Below are positions 38,484 to 47,792 of a stretch of 61,792 bases of DNA, piece after piece. The translations under genes and the position numbers were made by a program. How positions within the stretch are numbered: position 1 is the first letter of the stretch; each line of letters opens with the position of its first letter. The DNA comes from DAOUEO01 sp963763495 (lineage in GTDB: Bacteria > Chloroflexota > Dehalococcoidia > DSTF01 > JALHUB01): positions 1 to 61,792 of the forward strand of contig CAVXOY010000014.1 of the NCBI GenBank assembly GCA_963763495.1. The letters run 5' to 3'. The notes beneath the pieces are model-generated. The model had not been told where the DNA came from and made no database searches. It worked only from the letters and a program-made list of their open reading frames with translations.

Positions 38484-39746
38484 ATGAGCAGCGGACCAAC
38501 GAAAGCCCAGGCCAAGGGCATGCGTATGTTCTGGTTCGACGGCTTCTTCGCCTGGTTCAGCGAATGGATCGTCGTCCAGTACCTGGCGCTGTACGCGCTC
38601 GCCTACGGGGCCTCCACCGCCCAGATCGGCTATCTTTCGGGGCTGGTGAGCCTCTCCGGCGCGCTGGCGCTGCTGCCGGGCGCGCGGCTGGCCGAGCGCT
38701 GGGGGCGGCGCAAGCTGATCGTGGTGGTCAGCGGCGGCTCTATCGCCAAGATCATGCTCCTGGGGCTGGCGATCCTTCCCTTCTTCTCGGAGGGGAAGGA
38801 GGTCATCTACGCGATCATGGTGTTGGGCTCGCTGCGGGTCTTCTTCAGCAACTTCGGCATGCCGGCCTGGACGTCTCTGACCGCCGATCTGGTGCCGCTG
38901 TCTCTAAGGGGACGTTTCTTCTCCTCGCGCAGCTTCGGCATGGGCGTCGCCGCGCTGATCGGGGCCCCTCTCGCCGGTCTGATGATAGACCGTCTGTCCT
39001 TTCCCGAGGGGTGGCAGGCCGCCTGGACGCTGGCCCTTGTAGCCGGCCTTCTGTCCACGGCCTTCTACTCGCGGATACCGGATAAGGAGATCGAGAGGGC
39101 GGTAGCGAAGGCAGGGACTCCGCCGGCGCCGGCGGGCCGCATTCTCGACGATAGGAACTTCATCTGGTTCTGCGCCGTCATATTCGGCTGGAACCTGGCC
39201 CTCTACGTCGCCGCGCCGTTTTTCAACGTCCATCTCATCAGGAACATGGGTGGCAGCGCCGGCTGGGTCGGCGCCCTGCTGGCTGTCAGCTCGGTTTCGG
39301 CGCTGGCCGGGCAGCCGGTGGCGGGCCGTCTGCTCGACAGTCGCGGCTCCTGGTGGCTCATGGCCGTGACCGGCGTAGCCATCGCGGCTCTGCCGCTGGC
39401 GTGGGTCGCCGCCACCGAGCCCTGGCATATCATCTTCATCAATGGAGTGGGGGGCGCTGTGTGGGCAGGGTACAACCTGGCGGTGTTCAACCTGCTTCTC
39501 ATCATTTCGCCGGCCGCCAAGCGGGCTTTCTATTCGGCGGTGTACCAGTTCATGGTCTTCTCCGCTGCCTTCGCTGGGCCGTTGATCGGTGGAGTAGTGG
39601 GAGAGCGTTGGGGGCTGCCGTCGCTGTTCCTGATATCCGGCGTGGGGCGACTGGTAGCGGCATTGGCTCTTCATAGCGCTGGTCAGGGAGAAGCACGCCG
39701 ATGGAGCGGCGCTTCGCGTCCGGCGATGGGCTCCGCAGCAGCGTAG
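38484..39746 (+). CDS. Major facilitator superfamily transporter
   Basis: 420 aa with about twelve hydrophobic segments. The MFS loop 2-3 motif is GARLAERWGRRKLIVVVSGG near residues 70-90, with a related motif AGRLLDSRGSWWLMAV in the second half. Substrate unknown; the sequence resembles sugar/drug-type MFS exporters only generally. It stands alone between lepA and a convergent block of minus-strand genes. Confidence 0.8.
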   Translation: MSSGPTKAQAKGMRMFWFDGFFAWFSEWIVVQYLALYALAYGASTAQIGYLSGLVSLSGALALLPGARLAERWGRRKLIVVVSGGSIAKIMLLGLAILPFFSEGKEVIYAIMVLGSLRVFFSNFGMPAWTSLTADLVPLSLRGRFFSSRSFGMGVAALIGAPLAGLMIDRLSFPEGWQAAWTLALVAGLLSTAFYSRIPDKEIERAVAKAGTPPAPAGRILDDRNFIWFCAVIFGWNLALYVAAPFFNVHLIRNMGGSAGWVGALLAVSSVSALAGQPVAGRLLDSRGSWWLMAVTGVAIAALPLAWVAATEPWHIIFINGVGGAVWAGYNLAVFNLLLIISPAAKRAFYSAVYQFMVFSAAFAGPLIGGVVGERWGLPSLFLISGVGRLVAALALHSAGQGEARRWSGASRPAMGSAAA

Positions 39747-39769
39747 GACGCGAGGCGACTAGGGCGCGG

Positions 39770-40448
39770 CTAGGCGCTGTCGCGAGGCAGAAGGTCGAGG
39801 AAGAGGAATCCGTCGCGCTCCACCACTTCGCCGGCCTCCACGTCGATAGGCCGAGGGAACATCGGGCCGTCCCAGACGAAGCTGTGGAACTCGCCGTTCT
39901 CGCCGCAGGGGTCGACTGAATTGGGCAGCGAGGCGAGCAGCGCCTCGTCGTAGGCGCGGCCTATGATCTCGCGGGGCGCCTGGTTCAGGTCGACGCAGGT
40001 GATTATCGCTTGCAGGCCGCCCTTGATCATCCGGCGAGCGAGGGTGGCGGTGTCGGTCTTCCAGAGAGGGAAGCAGGCGGTCATGTCGACCTCGCGGAGG
40101 CGCGCCTCGCGATAGGCTCGAACGTCTTCCAGGAAGAGATCGCCGAATATGACGCTGGTCACGCCTTCGGCCTTGGCCTGCGCCAGCGAGGCGCGCATGA
40201 GGTCGCCGTAGACCTCATCGGGGCAGGGTGTGGGAATGCGGACGCGAGTGCAGGGGAAGCCCCAAGGCGGCGGCCTGCGCCTCCAAGAGCGCCTCGCGCA
40301 CCCCGTGCATGGAGATACGTTGGAAGCTGTCGCTGATGGTGGTCAGCAGCCCGACGATCTCAAGCTCGCCCGACTGTCGAACCGAGTGAAGCGCCCAAGC
40401 ACAGTCTTTGCCGCTGCTCCAGGCCATCCAGGCTTTCGGACGCTGCAA
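39770..40448 (-). CDS. DUF71/Dph6-like ATP pyrophosphatase, one frame break
   Basis: The N-terminus carries the PP-loop variant MAWSSGKDCAWALH. A frame break near 40250 is followed in the other frame by CTRVRIPTPCPDEVYGDLMR and SVIFGDLFLEDVRAYREARL, matching the DUF71 (MJ0570/diphthine-ammonia ligase-like) family. HSFVWDGPMFPRPIDVEAGE near the end is also typical. Bacterial members have no known diphthamide role; adenylation followed by amide or thiol transfer is a guess. Start TTG 40448, 4 nt after the preceding reductase stop. Confidence 0.7.
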
Positions 40449-40452
40449 CGGG

Positions 40453-41265
40453 CTACACCGTGATCTCTTCGCCGCCGTCCACACCGATGACGTTGCCGGT
40501 CATCCAGGCAGTTCCGGGAGCGCTCAGGGCGGCGATTGCCTTCGCCACGTCCTCGACAGTCGTCGCGCGGCCACTGGGGTTCCTCTGCTGAGTGAGCTGG
40601 AAAAGCGGCTGGATACCGGGTATCTTGCGCATCGCCGGGGTATCGGTGATGCCGGCGCGGATGGCGTTGGCGGTAATGCCGCGGGGGGCAAGCTCGAAGG
40701 CTAGCTGGCGGATGTACGACTCCAGCGCTGCTTTGGCGGCGGATACGGGGCCGTAGTTCTTGATGACGCGGGTGGAGCCGGAGCTGGTCATGGCGAAGAT
40801 ACGGCTGCCCTCGCGCATGAGGTTCGCCGCCATGAGGTCCTGTGTCCAGTAGACCAGGCTGTTGGCCATAACGTCGAGGGTCATCTCCAGTTGCCGCTGG
40901 CTCACCGCCTCCTTGGGGTTGCCGGCGACGAAGGGGAGGAGGGTGCCGAACGCCAGCGAATGCATGAGCACGCGGATGTAGCCGTCGCCGCCGTCCTTAT
41001 CGAGCTTCTCGCGTATCGCTTGGACGGTGGCGGCGCGTTTCGCCGGATCAGCGGCGTTGGTGTTGAAGAAGACCGCCTGTCGCCCCAGTCCTTCGATCTC
41101 AGCGACGACGCGATGGGCGTTGGGCAGGGTGGAGCGCAGGTCGAGGTGAACGCCGAAGACGTTCATGCCGCCGCGGGCAAGCTCGAGAGCGGTGGCGGCG
41201 CCCATGCCGCTGGAAGCGCCGAGGATGAGAGCCCACTCGGGGCTGTTGTTCTTGGTAGCTGTCAC
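40453..41265 (-). CDS. Enoyl-ACP reductase-like SDR (FabI/FabL type)
   Basis: 270 aa. Cofactor loop LILGASSGMGAATALELARG near residues 13-32. VLMHSLAFGTLLPFV, MTSSGSTRVIKNYGPVSAAK (catalytic Tyr and Lys) and ELAPRGITANAIRAGITDTP follow the FabL/FabI pattern. It likely reduces enoyl thioesters in fatty-acid synthesis, though other ketoreductase roles are possible. No fatty-acid genes are adjacent. Confidence 0.75.
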   Translation of the reverse strand: MTATKNNSPEWALILGASSGMGAATALELARGGMNVFGVHLDLRSTLPNAHRVVAEIEGLGRQAVFFNTNAADPAKRAATVQAIREKLDKDGGDGYIRVLMHSLAFGTLLPFVAGNPKEAVSQRQLEMTLDVMANSLVYWTQDLMAANLMREGSRIFAMTSSGSTRVIKNYGPVSAAKAALESYIRQLAFELAPRGITANAIRAGITDTPAMRKIPGIQPLFQLTQQRNPSGRATTVEDVAKAIAALSAPGTAWMTGNVIGVDGGEEITV

Positions 41266-41316
41266 AGTGAAGAGGACCTCCCTTTAGCGTTTAAGTTAGG
41301 ATAATCAGCTTCGCGT

Positions 41317-42687
41317 TCACGTCGTGGGGGCGGAATTGGCGGTTTCTGAGGGTTGCGGCTGACCGGCGGCGATAAGGCTGTCTAGGTCGAAGACGCCCTC
41401 GCTCGCGGCCAGCCGTCGGCGGAAGGCGCCCGCGATCTGCTGGTCACCCTCCAGATGGCGCTTTGTGACCTCGAAGAGCTGGGTTGAGGTGAGGAGGCAG
41501 TAGCGCATGCTCTCGGCTGCTACCCGCAGGGCGTTGCTGTACTGAGCGGCTCGATCCGCGGGCGTCTTGAGGCGGAAGCCGTTGACTAGAAGCACTCCCT
41601 TTTGCCGCTTTCCTGATTCGGCAATCGCCTCCTCCAGGCGCCGTCGCAGCCGGTAGTGAGGCTCCATTCCCACTTCTGCGGGCGCTCCTTCGACCTCCAG
41701 CAGTATCTTGTCGGAATCGGCGAAGAGGGCGCAGGGCTCGTCGAGGCTGGGTGTTATCTGGAATCCCAGCAGACTGAAAGCGTCGCGCGCCGCCGCCTCT
41801 AGTCCGTACTTGCCCTCCTGCCATAGCAGACGGCGGTACTTGTCGAGCTCCTGGAGATTCGCTTTCGCCTCGGCGAGCTGTCCTTGCGCCTCGGCGACTG
41901 CGCTCGTGGCGGCCTCATGTTGAGTCTCCAACTCGGCCAGGCCGGGTAGGGTGTACTCCTTCAACCAGAGCGGCGCCGGGCCCTCCGCCTCTCTGCCCAG
42001 CAGGCGGCGCAGACAGTCGACGATTGTCTTCGCCAGAGGGTGGCGGTCGGAGCTGGCGCCGGGTTCGGCGACCGGCGGAATGAACACGATGCGGCCGGCT
42101 CCGACCGTCAACTCCACGCCCACAGCCGCTCCGCCGGCGCTGCGAGCGAAGACGTGGCCGAACTCGCTGAAGTTGGGGATGGCGTCGGCGAAGTAGGCGC
42201 GGTAGCCGAGACGCTTCTTGAAGGCGTCGACGTAGGAGGCGAAGGGGTGCTCGCTATCGGTGGTGATAACGGCGCTTCCGTCCCCGGGCAAGAGATGGCT
42301 CTCTCGGTACTGCATGCCGCTGGGCGCGGGTAGCCAGAAGTAGCGGTCGCAGCCGGTGAATCCCGCCACGCGGTGATGGTAGACGTTGGGGTAGGCGAAG
42401 CAGACGATGGGCCGGCCGAGCGCCAGCAGTCGCTCCGTCTCCATCTGACGCCGCCGCAACAGGTCGGCGAGGCCGGTCCCTATGGGGCTGGTGGCGCCGT
42501 TGTTGACCGGTTCCCGGCTGTTCGTAACGTGCTCTCCGGTTTGGTCTACCACCTCCTCGATGAGGCGCGATACGGCGGAGGGATCCACGACTACGGCATC
42601 ATAGTCGAAGAAGGACGGCGCTTGGGCAAAGCTGTAGTTATCGACCTCTGGGTTCGGAAGCGCGAACCCGACGGCGAGAACTCGCAT
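41317..42687 (-). CDS. Unknown protein with coiled coil and degenerate PD-(D/E)XK-like C-domain
   Basis: 456 aa, not recognised as a named family. Residues about 1-250 form an alpha/beta domain (RPIVCFAYPNVYHHRVAGFT, GVELTVGAGRIVFIPPVAEP). Residues about 255-300 are a coiled coil (LAELETQHEAATSAVAEAQG). The C-terminal part resembles a restriction-endonuclease fold: a buried beta hairpin KILLEVEGAPAEVG (E-x-E where E-x-K would be catalytic), then KGVLLVNGFRLKTPADRAAQ and a final ARRAESMRY-like helix with YCLLTSTQLFEVTK. If that reading is right the nuclease site lacks its lysine. It is encoded alone. Confidence 0.5.
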   Translation of the reverse strand: MRVLAVGFALPNPEVDNYSFAQAPSFFDYDAVVVDPSAVSRLIEEVVDQTGEHVTNSREPVNNGATSPIGTGLADLLRRRQMETERLLALGRPIVCFAYPNVYHHRVAGFTGCDRYFWLPAPSGMQYRESHLLPGDGSAVITTDSEHPFASYVDAFKKRLGYRAYFADAIPNFSEFGHVFARSAGGAAVGVELTVGAGRIVFIPPVAEPGASSDRHPLAKTIVDCLRRLLGREAEGPAPLWLKEYTLPGLAELETQHEAATSAVAEAQGQLAEAKANLQELDKYRRLLWQEGKYGLEAAARDAFSLLGFQITPSLDEPCALFADSDKILLEVEGAPAEVGMEPHYRLRRRLEEAIAESGKRQKGVLLVNGFRLKTPADRAAQYSNALRVAAESMRYCLLTSTQLFEVTKRHLEGDQQIAGAFRRRLAASEGVFDLDSLIAAGQPQPSETANSAPTT

Positions 42688-42722
42688 GATCTATCTGACC
42701 CTCTCTGCCTGTTGGGGAAAAC

Positions 42723-43607
42723 TCAGCCTTCCCCCAAATCGAGCGTTTGAAGATAGCGCCGGAGATCCGGCCCGATATCGGAGCGATGCAGAGCGATCTC
42801 TATTGACGCCTGGAGCAGTCCCAAGGGACGCCCGGTGTCGTAGCGCCGCCCGGTGAACTGACAGGCGAAGAGGGGATGGCTCTGGAGCAGAATAGCCAGG
42901 CCGTCTGTGAGTTGGATTTCGCCGCCGATGCCCGGCTTCGTTTCCCTTAGCGCGGGGAAGATGTCGGGTGTCAGGACGTACCGTCCCACGGTGCCGAGAT
43001 CCGACGGCGCGGCACTGGGTTCGGGTTTCTCAACGATGTGCCGCACGCGGTAGACGCGCTCTTCCAGCGGTTCGGAGTCTATCGAGCCGTAGTGGACGAT
43101 GTCCTCGTGCGGGACCTGCTGGACGGCCAGCACGCAGCCCTGGTGCCGCTCATAGACTTCGATGAGCTGGCGGGTGACAGGGATGTCGGAGACTATGATG
43201 TCGTCGGGGAAGTAGAGAACGAAGGGCTCGTCGCCGATGGCGGCGCGGGCGGTCAGTACGGCGTGGCCTATGCCCCGTTGCTCCTTCTGCCTTACGAACA
43301 CAATGTCCGCCATCTTCGTTATGCCGACGATCTCTTCCAGCCGGTCGACATCGCCTTTCTCGCTGAGCGCTCGTTCCAGGGTAGGGTGGCGGTCGAAGTA
43401 GTCCTCGACGGCGCGCTTGCCGGCTGAGGTGACCATTATGATCTGCTCGATGCCGGAGTCGATGGCTTCCTGGACTACGTAGTGGATGATGGGCTTATCA
43501 ACGAGGGGAAGCACCTCTTTGGGGACGACTTTCGTAGCCGGCAGGAGCCTCGTGCCGTGGCCTGCGGCCAGTATCACACCTTTGCGGACGGGCGGAGCAG
43601 TTGTCAT
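42723..43607 (-). CDS. galU: UTP-glucose-1-phosphate uridylyltransferase
   Basis: The start MTTAPPVRKGVILAAGHGTR at 43607 is preferred over an in-frame ATG at 43637. About 294 aa. Nucleotide-binding ILAAGHGTRLLPATKVVPKE, VLPLVDKPIIHYVVQEAIDS and GTVGRYVLTPDIFPAL match GalU. It makes UDP-glucose for wall and exopolysaccharide synthesis. It neighbours galK, so the pair can feed galactose into nucleotide sugars together with enzymes elsewhere. Confidence 0.93.
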   Translation of the reverse strand: MTTAPPVRKGVILAAGHGTRLLPATKVVPKEVLPLVDKPIIHYVVQEAIDSGIEQIIMVTSAGKRAVEDYFDRHPTLERALSEKGDVDRLEEIVGITKMADIVFVRQKEQRGIGHAVLTARAAIGDEPFVLYFPDDIIVSDIPVTRQLIEVYERHQGCVLAVQQVPHEDIVHYGSIDSEPLEERVYRVRHIVEKPEPSAAPSDLGTVGRYVLTPDIFPALRETKPGIGGEIQLTDGLAILLQSHPLFACQFTGRRYDTGRPLGLLQASIEIALHRSDIGPDLRRYLQTLDLGEG

Positions 43608-43691
43608 CGGAATCAAACACCTCGTGAGAGCAAGCATATTCTACGACGTGGCACAAGGGGCGGGCAAGGCGACATAACGCTGGGAGTGGGC

Positions 43692-44870
43692 TTACGTGCT
43701 ACCGCCTGCGGATACTATGTGGAGGCCATCAGCGGGCCGGCATACGTACATCTCGCCGGGCAATCCAGTCTGAGCGCGGTAGGTCTCGATCACATCGTCG
43801 CGGAAGCGGTCGAGCGCTTCTTCATAGACCAGGTTCACTGTGCAGCCACCGAAGCCGGCTCCGGTCATCCGCGCGCCGACTACACCTTCGACATTGGACG
43901 CCAGATTCACCATCAGGTCCAGTTCCGGACAGCTCACCTCGTAGTCACGGCTCAGGCTCTCGTGCGAGGCATACAGGAGACCGCCGAAGGTGGTGAAGTC
44001 ACCTTCTCGAAGCGCCTGTACGCTTCGCAGGACGCGCTCGTTCTCGTTGACAACGTGGCGGGCGCGTCGGGCAAGCTTTTCCGGAAGGGCGGCGGCGTGC
44101 GCTTCGAGGTCGAGAGGCGTAATGTCGCGCAGAGCGAGCAGGGGCCTGTTGGCGATAGCGTGGGAAAGGATCCGCAGGGCTTCCGAGCACTCATCGCGTC
44201 GCTGGTTGTACGCGGAAGCGCTGAGAGTGTGGGTGACGCCTGTTTGGGCGACGACGATCTTTAGGTTGTGCGCGGCGAGATCCAGGGGAATGAGTTCGGT
44301 CTCGAGAGTCCGACAGTCGATGAAGAGGGCGTGGCCACGGCGGCCCAGTATCGACGTCATCTGGTCCATGACGCCGCAGTTGACGCCGACGAACTGGTTC
44401 TCGGCGCGCTGTGTCAAGAGGGCCTGGTCGCGGGGCGCGATCTCAAGCTCGGCGGTGGATTGAAAAGCGCCGAGCACGGCCACCTCCAGCGCAGCCGATG
44501 ACGAGAGACCGGCGCCGACCGGGATGTCGCCGTGAATGGCGATGTCAATGCCGGTCAACGAATAGCCTGCCTGTTGGAGGACGGACGCGACCGCTCGGAC
44601 ATAGTTGGCCCAAGAGCTGCCTTCGAGGCGGTCGATGGCGTCGAGGGAGAACGAGTCGTCTTGTGAGAAGTCAAGAGAGCGGGCGTGGACGAGCCGGTCG
44701 GAGCGGGGCGCGAAGGCGACGGTAACGGCGCGGTCTATGGCGACGGGGAGAACGAAGCCTTCGTTGTAGTCGGTGTGTTCGCCGATGAGGTTGACGCGTC
44801 CGGGCGCGATGGCGATTCCCTGGGGGGCTCGGCCAAAGAAGCGAGCGAAGCTGTTGTTCAGATCATTCAT
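43692..44870 (-). CDS. galK: Galactokinase
   Basis: 392 aa, full length. The galactokinase signature GRVNLIGEHTDYNEGFVLPV is at residues 24-43, the GHMP ATP loop PVGAGLSSSAALEVAVLG near 116, and GARMTGAGFGGCTVNLVYEE near 335. It phosphorylates galactose at C1 (Leloir pathway). Confidence 0.95.
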   Translation of the reverse strand: MNDLNNSFARFFGRAPQGIAIAPGRVNLIGEHTDYNEGFVLPVAIDRAVTVAFAPRSDRLVHARSLDFSQDDSFSLDAIDRLEGSSWANYVRAVASVLQQAGYSLTGIDIAIHGDIPVGAGLSSSAALEVAVLGAFQSTAELEIAPRDQALLTQRAENQFVGVNCGVMDQMTSILGRRGHALFIDCRTLETELIPLDLAAHNLKIVVAQTGVTHTLSASAYNQRRDECSEALRILSHAIANRPLLALRDITPLDLEAHAAALPEKLARRARHVVNENERVLRSVQALREGDFTTFGGLLYASHESLSRDYEVSCPELDLMVNLASNVEGVVGARMTGAGFGGCTVNLVYEEALDRFRDDVIETYRAQTGLPGEMYVCRPADGLHIVSAGGST

Positions 44871-45009
44871 GCTGCCTATTGTAACATCCGGCAGCCATCA
44901 AACGCCGCTGATGAGAGGCGAGATTTTCACCTCTAGAAAGGCCGTTTCACGCCGCGGATTATCTCGAAAAAGTCGTTGTTGCCAGCTTCGGCGGCGGCGC
45001 CGTCAGGGG

Positions 45010-45040
45010 TTGACATCGACTTGTGGCGCTGTGGTAGTAT
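45010..45040 (+). promoter_or_regulatory. Promoter of the SRP RNA
   Basis: TTGACA (45010-45015) and TAGTAT (45035-45040), the latter with an extended -10 TG. The spacer is 19 nt. The predicted start is at about 45047, exactly the 5' end of the SRP RNA. Confidence 0.7.
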
Positions 45041-45046
45041 GCCCTG

Positions 45047-45318
45047 CGGTCGTGCTAGACGGGGAGCTAGCGGTGCCCTGTACCCGCAAACCGCTATAGC
45101 GGGGTTGAATTCCCGCTCGAGGTCTTAGGTTTCCGAGGGTGCCGGCGCCGTCGCGCAGCGTTGAAAACCTGGTCTTGCGCAGCGAAGCCCTATGAACCCC
45201 GTCAGGTCCGGAAGGAAGCAGCGGTAAATAGCGGTATTCGGGTGCCGCAGGGCAACCGGGTTCGAGCCAGCGGACGGTGTTGAACCCGCGGACCGGATCG
45301 AAAGTGGGTGCACGACCG
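45047..45318 (+). ncRNA. ffs: Signal recognition particle RNA, large bacterial type with Alu domain
   Basis: The conserved domain IV sequence GTCAGGTCCGGAAGGAAGCA is at about 45199-45218. The 5' part (GGGGAGCTAGCGGTGCCCTG) matches the Alu-like domain of Bacillus scRNA. The 5' end CGGTCGTGC (45047-45055) pairs perfectly with GCACGACCG (45310-45318), closing a molecule of about 272 nt. It binds Ffh and guides membrane-protein targeting. Confidence 0.95.
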
Positions 45319-45384
45319 TTCTTTGATGCCTGCTCCGCTGTTTTGAAGGGAGGCTGTTTGCCCGATAAACGTAACGGAGCGCGA

Positions 45385-46857
45385 ATGCCTGCCCGAGCTC
45401 TGACAAGGTGGCTGCTCAGGGCTCTCCCGTCATCATCCGGCAGCATTTCCATCTCGAACTCTCACATCGCGTTTCTCCTTGCGCTCGCGCTCATCGCCGC
45501 TATCGCTTTCTTGCTCTTCCCCGTTCGCCGCATCACCGTTGTGGCGGATGGTGTCGAGAGGACAGTGGTTAGCCACCAAAGGTCGGACGCAGCAATAGTG
45601 CGTCAGGCCGGCCTCAGCTTGTCCTCAGGGGATGCTATCCTCTCGCGCACGGCCGGGGACGGCGAGCCGGTCTTGACGGTCCAGCGAGCGATTCCCGTGG
45701 TCGTCGATGTGGACGGTCGCCTCGTATCATGGCGAACGCGCGCTGGGACTGTCGAGGCGGTTCTCGCGGAGATCGGAACCAGCAGCGGCGACGACGATAG
45801 CGTATTTGTCAACGATGTTCCTGTCGCCATCCGTGATTCTCTTACCCGGAATCCAGCGCTGATGGTGAGCAGGGCGCGGGGCCTGTTCCGGGCCCTGGCG
45901 GTCGATCCCTTACCGGCGCAGGGGCCTCTCTTTATCACTGTGCGGCGAGCTGTTCCCTTCACGGTGGTTGAGGACGGGCATAGCCTGAACCTGCGTTCGA
46001 GCGCTACCAGCCTAGCCCAGGCGCTCAGAGAGAACGGGATATCTCTGCGGACCGGCGACCGTATCCTTCCCGACCTGAACGTGCCGCTGACTGCGGGTCT
46101 ATCTGTCCGCGTTGATCACGCCGATAAGGTCAACGTCGTCCTCCCTGAGGGCGAGACCCTGATCTATTCACTGGCATCCAACGTGGAGGACGCCCTCGTC
46201 GAGGCGGGGATAGCGGTGACCCCTCTGGACCGCATTGAGCCGTCTCGGGAGACGCGGCTGGAAGACGGGATGGATGTCTACGTCTTCCGGGTGGAGATGG
46301 GTAAGATCGTCGAGGATGAGGAGATACCCTTCAAGACGGTCACCCGCCCCGATGACAATCTGGAGTGGGGCGCCGTTCGCCGCGTGACCGGACAAGAGGG
46401 GATTCTTCGCCGCGAGTATGATGTCACCTATGAGAATGGTGAAGAGGTGTCGAGGGCGCTCTCCCGAGAATGGGTGGAGCGGGAGCCCGTGGAAGGGGTG
46501 GTCTATTACTCAGGGATAGACGGTGTCACCGCTGCAGGGATTCCCGATGGGTTGCAGGTGGTCAGGGTGTTGCGGGTCTACGCGACGTGGTACAATCCGG
46601 CCTCTTCCGGCAAGCCGGCCTCGTCGCCGGGGTATGGCATAACCAGTACCGGCGTGTTCGTTACAAAAGGTATTGTGGCCGTCGATCCGAGCGTGATACC
46701 ATACGGCACGCGGATGTACATCCCGGGCTACGGTCTAGGAGTAGCCGCGGACTGCGGCGGTGCTGTCATAGGGAATATCATCGACCTGGGTTATCCCGAT
46801 GGGGTCGACCCCGGCTGGTCATCACACTGGGTGGACATCTACATCCTTGGCCCCTAG
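45385..46857 (+). CDS. YabE/RpfB-like wall protein: DUF348 repeats, G5 and 3D domains
   Basis: About 490 aa from ATG 45385 (MPARALTRWLLRALP); a longer frame would overlap the SRP RNA. One N-terminal membrane helix (IAFLLALALIAAIAFLLF). Four DUF348-like repeats of about 45-60 residues follow (e.g. VVADGVERTVVSHQRSDAAI), then a G5 domain (EDEEIPFKTVTRPDDNLEWG). The C-terminal 3D domain has the three aspartates VDPSVIPYGTRMYIPGYG, AADCGG and IDLGYPD. 3D domains are lytic transglycosylase-like, so peptidoglycan remodelling is likely. Synteny with rsmA and ispE matches Bacillus. Confidence 0.88.
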   Translation: MPARALTRWLLRALPSSSGSISISNSHIAFLLALALIAAIAFLLFPVRRITVVADGVERTVVSHQRSDAAIVRQAGLSLSSGDAILSRTAGDGEPVLTVQRAIPVVVDVDGRLVSWRTRAGTVEAVLAEIGTSSGDDDSVFVNDVPVAIRDSLTRNPALMVSRARGLFRALAVDPLPAQGPLFITVRRAVPFTVVEDGHSLNLRSSATSLAQALRENGISLRTGDRILPDLNVPLTAGLSVRVDHADKVNVVLPEGETLIYSLASNVEDALVEAGIAVTPLDRIEPSRETRLEDGMDVYVFRVEMGKIVEDEEIPFKTVTRPDDNLEWGAVRRVTGQEGILRREYDVTYENGEEVSRALSREWVEREPVEGVVYYSGIDGVTAAGIPDGLQVVRVLRVYATWYNPASSGKPASSPGYGITSTGVFVTKGIVAVDPSVIPYGTRMYIPGYGLGVAADCGGAVIGNIIDLGYPDGVDPGWSSHWVDIYILGP

Positions 46858-47792
46858 CCGAAGAGAGAGGCCGTCAACGCAGGGAAGGGGCGCCATCTCC
46901 AGTCGTTCTCCTCGCCGTCGCGCTGGTCCACCTCCTCCGCGCGAGCTCGTCGAAGCGGGACTGTCTGCCCGCAAACGGCTGGGGCAGCATTTCCTCAGGG
47001 ACCGCCGGATACTTAGCAGGATCGTAGACGCCGCCCGGCTTTCCCCAGAGGACACCGTCGTCGAGGTGGGCGCTGGTCTGGGGACGCTGACCGCCGAGCT
47101 TGCGAAGCGCGCCGGCAAGGTCGTCGCTGTCGAGGTGGACGAGGGGCTATGCGGCTATCTGCGCCGTCGCTTCGAGTCCAGCGCCAATCTATCGCTTGTC
47201 TGCGCCGACATTCGCTCTCAGACCCCTTCGCAACTGCTCGCCGCGGCAGGCACCCAGGCGCCGTACTTGGTTGTCGCTAACCTGCCTTACTACATAGCGG
47301 CACCGGTGCTGCGCCACTTCTTGGAGGCGGCTGAGCCTCCCTCAAGTCTGGTCGTGATGGTACAGAAGGAGGTGGCGGAGAGCATCGCGGCAGGGCCTGG
47401 ACACATGAGCCTGCTGGGCCTGAGCGTCCAGCTCTATGGGGTCGCCCCGTTTGCTGTTCACGGTGCCGCCGTCTGCGTTCTACCCGCCACCCAAGGTCCA
47501 TTCGGCGGTACTGCGGATCGACGTGCGTGAAAAGCCAGCGGTGGATGTCGACGACATAGGGCGTTTCTTCGCCTTCTTGCGGGCGGGCTTCAGTGCGCCG
47601 AGGAAGCAGTTGCGCAATGCAATCAGCAATGGCCTGGGGTTGGAGGGGAATGTGGTGGCTGAGAGGATGACCGGCGCGGGCGTCGATCCGCGGCTGCGGG
47701 CGCAGGCGCTGGGGCTGGAGGAGTGGGCGGTCCTGTACAGGGCTTTCAAGGATGCACTCCCTGGGAAGCGCGAGGCGGAGGAGCATCGGTGA
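46847..47792 (+). CDS. rsmA: 16S rRNA dimethyladenosine transferase RsmA/KsgA, one frame break
   Basis: RKRLGQHFLRDRRILSRIVD, the SAM motif VVEVGAGLGTLTAELAK and the NLPYYIAAPVLRHFLE catalytic motif are all present. The frame breaks near 47443, after SVQLYGVA. The other frame carries PPSAFYPPPKVHSAVLRIDV and the C-terminal helical domain to 47792. It dimethylates two adenines in helix 45 of 16S rRNA. No clear ATG or GTG start is visible; the TTG at 46847, overlapping the preceding gene by 11 nt, is the best guess. The stop overlaps the ispE GTG. Confidence 0.85.

Noticed and set aside
45277..45384. Longer N-terminus for the YabE-like protein
   Set aside because: It would overlap the 3' arm of the SRP RNA and lacks a signal-like composition; ATG 45385 precedes the membrane helix sensibly.
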